Source: Chloroflexota bacterium (lineage in GTDB: Bacteria > Chloroflexota > Anaerolineae > Promineifilales > Promineifilaceae). Taken from it: a stretch of DNA of 6,103 bases. Numbering within the stretch: the first letter of the stretch is position 1; each line of letters begins with the position of its first letter. Shown piece after piece: positions 5,083 through 6,103 of this stretch. The notes beneath the pieces are model-generated. The model was not told the DNA's origin. It searched no databases and saw nothing but the letters and a program-made list of their open reading frames with translations. Location: positions 1 to 6,103 of the forward strand of contig QQUD01000885.1 in assembly GCA_008501785.1 (NCBI GenBank). The letters run 5' to 3'. The position numbers were made by a program, and so were the translations under genes.

Positions 5083-5662
5083 CGAAACTATTTTAAAAGA
5101 TGATGATACTGTAGAATCGGTGGAGACGCCGGTTGTTGACAAAGTAGAAGAAACGGATGCTGCTGTAGATGCAGCTTCTGCAGAAGAAGTAGAGGAAGTA
5201 GAACTGACGATTGAAGAGCAGCTAGAAGCCGCACAGGCCGAAACCGCTGATTTTCGAGATCGGTGGATGCGTGTCCAAGCTGAATTTGTAAATGCACGCA
5301 AGCGCATGGATAAGCAGCGGTTGCAGACTTATCAGAATGCAACGGTCGATTTGACAGCTAAACTATTGCCAGCAATCGATGACTTTGAACGGGCCATTGA
5401 AAATGTGCCCACTGAGGTGAGCGAAAATAGCTGGTTTGAAGGAATTGAATTGGTACAGAAGAAGCTGGTGGGCGTTTTAGAAAACATCGGCGTCCAGCCA
5501 ATCGAAGCGATTGGTCAGCCATTCGATCCAAATTTCCATGAAGCCATCCAACAAGAGCCATCTGACGAATATGAAAGTGGCATGGTGGCTCGTGAATTAC
5601 AAAAAGGCTATCAGTTGGGCGACCGGGTAATACGGCCGTCTTTAGTTACGGTAGCCGCATAA
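5075..5662 (+). CDS. grpE: Nucleotide exchange factor GrpE
   Basis: Cytoplasmic homodimeric co-chaperone that releases ADP from DnaK and so drives its substrate cycle. It has 195 residues. The first 45 or so are strongly acidic and probably disordered; residues about 45-95 form the long dimer coiled coil (EEQLEAAQAETADF onward). A helical bundle follows, then the C-terminal beta wing that contacts DnaK (about 140-195), with PFDPNFHEA (149-157) and ARELQKGYQLGDRVIRPS (172-189). The GTG start is chosen because GAGGTG (5062-5067) lies seven bases upstream; the gene begins inside the hrcA end, which suggests translational coupling. It is separated from dnaK by 92 bases holding a palindromic repeat. 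Confidence 0.97.
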   Translation: MSDETILKDDDTVESVETPVVDKVEETDAAVDAASAEEVEEVELTIEEQLEAAQAETADFRDRWMRVQAEFVNARKRMDKQRLQTYQNATVDLTAKLLPAIDDFERAIENVPTEVSENSWFEGIELVQKKLVGVLENIGVQPIEAIGQPFDPNFHEAIQQEPSDEYESGMVARELQKGYQLGDRVIRPSLVTVAA

Positions 5663-5674
5663 AACGAACATGAG

Positions 5675-5709
5675 AGGTGCAACGCACTTAAGAAAGTGCA
5701 TCGCACCTA
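5675..5709. repeat. Palindromic repeat, copy 2, in the grpE-dnaK spacer
   Basis: AGGTGCAACGCACTT (5675-5689) and AAGTGCATCGCACCT (5694-5708) pair at 13 of 15 positions around the loop AAGA. Each arm differs from the unit at 3769-3783 by one base, in both cases CG changed to CA on the plus strand. It starts 12 bases after the grpE stop and would form a hairpin in the operon mRNA; with no T-run it should not stop transcription outright. It may affect mRNA cleavage or stability upstream of dnaK. Confidence 0.75.
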
Positions 5710-5751
5710 AAAGATAACGAAATTATTCTGAGTGAACTGCGAGGAAAATAA

Positions 5752-6103
<352 letters not shown>

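Noticed and set aside
4996..5307. 103-codon minus-strand frame, very Ser/Thr-rich
   Set aside because: It is the reverse reading of the acidic, repetitive N-terminal part of grpE; the low-complexity composition is a by-product of GAA/GTA/GCA codons.

Overview
The window looks like bacterial chromosome, most likely from the phylum Chloroflexota (an Anaerolineae-like lineage). That is inferred from the style of HrcA, GrpE and DnaK, a CIRCE-controlled hrcA-grpE-dnaK order, a moderate base composition and gaps full of palindromic repeats. The phylum is inference; the gene identities are much firmer. No gene looks foreign or broken. DnaK runs off the right edge.

Left part, minus strand (36-1875): a stand-alone receiver-domain response regulator and, upstream of it, a complete secreted or membrane-anchored S41 (CtpA-type) processing protease with PDZ domain and Ser-Lys-Gln catalytic set. 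A palindrome built of 7-base units lies on each side of the protease gene.

Middle gap (1876-2306): about 430 bases with no convincing gene, between divergent genes. It holds a 55-bp palindrome, a short inverted repeat, a 100-bp MITE-like element with colinear 36-base inverted arms, a stretch with crossing complementary segments, a plausible promoter, and an awkward translation start region.

Right part, plus strand (2307-6103): a large polyisoprenyl-phosphate hexose-1-phosphate transferase, the membrane enzyme that starts a surface polysaccharide, here without other glycan genes in view. Then comes the heat-shock operon: a good sigma-70-type promoter (TTGACG, 17 bases, TAAGAT), a near-perfect CIRCE operator, a terminator-like hairpin in the leader, then hrcA, grpE (overlapping hrcA by 8 bases) and dnaK. 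HrcA should bind CIRCE and repress its own operon; GrpE is the nucleotide exchange factor for DnaK. A palindromic repeat (consensus TAGGTGCGACGCACTT plus its inverse) occurs after the transferase and again between grpE and dnaK.

The genes themselves are ordinary. The less expected material is in the gaps: heptad-based palindromes, the MITE-like element, the dispersed repeat inside the chaperone operon, and the hairpin between CIRCE and hrcA.
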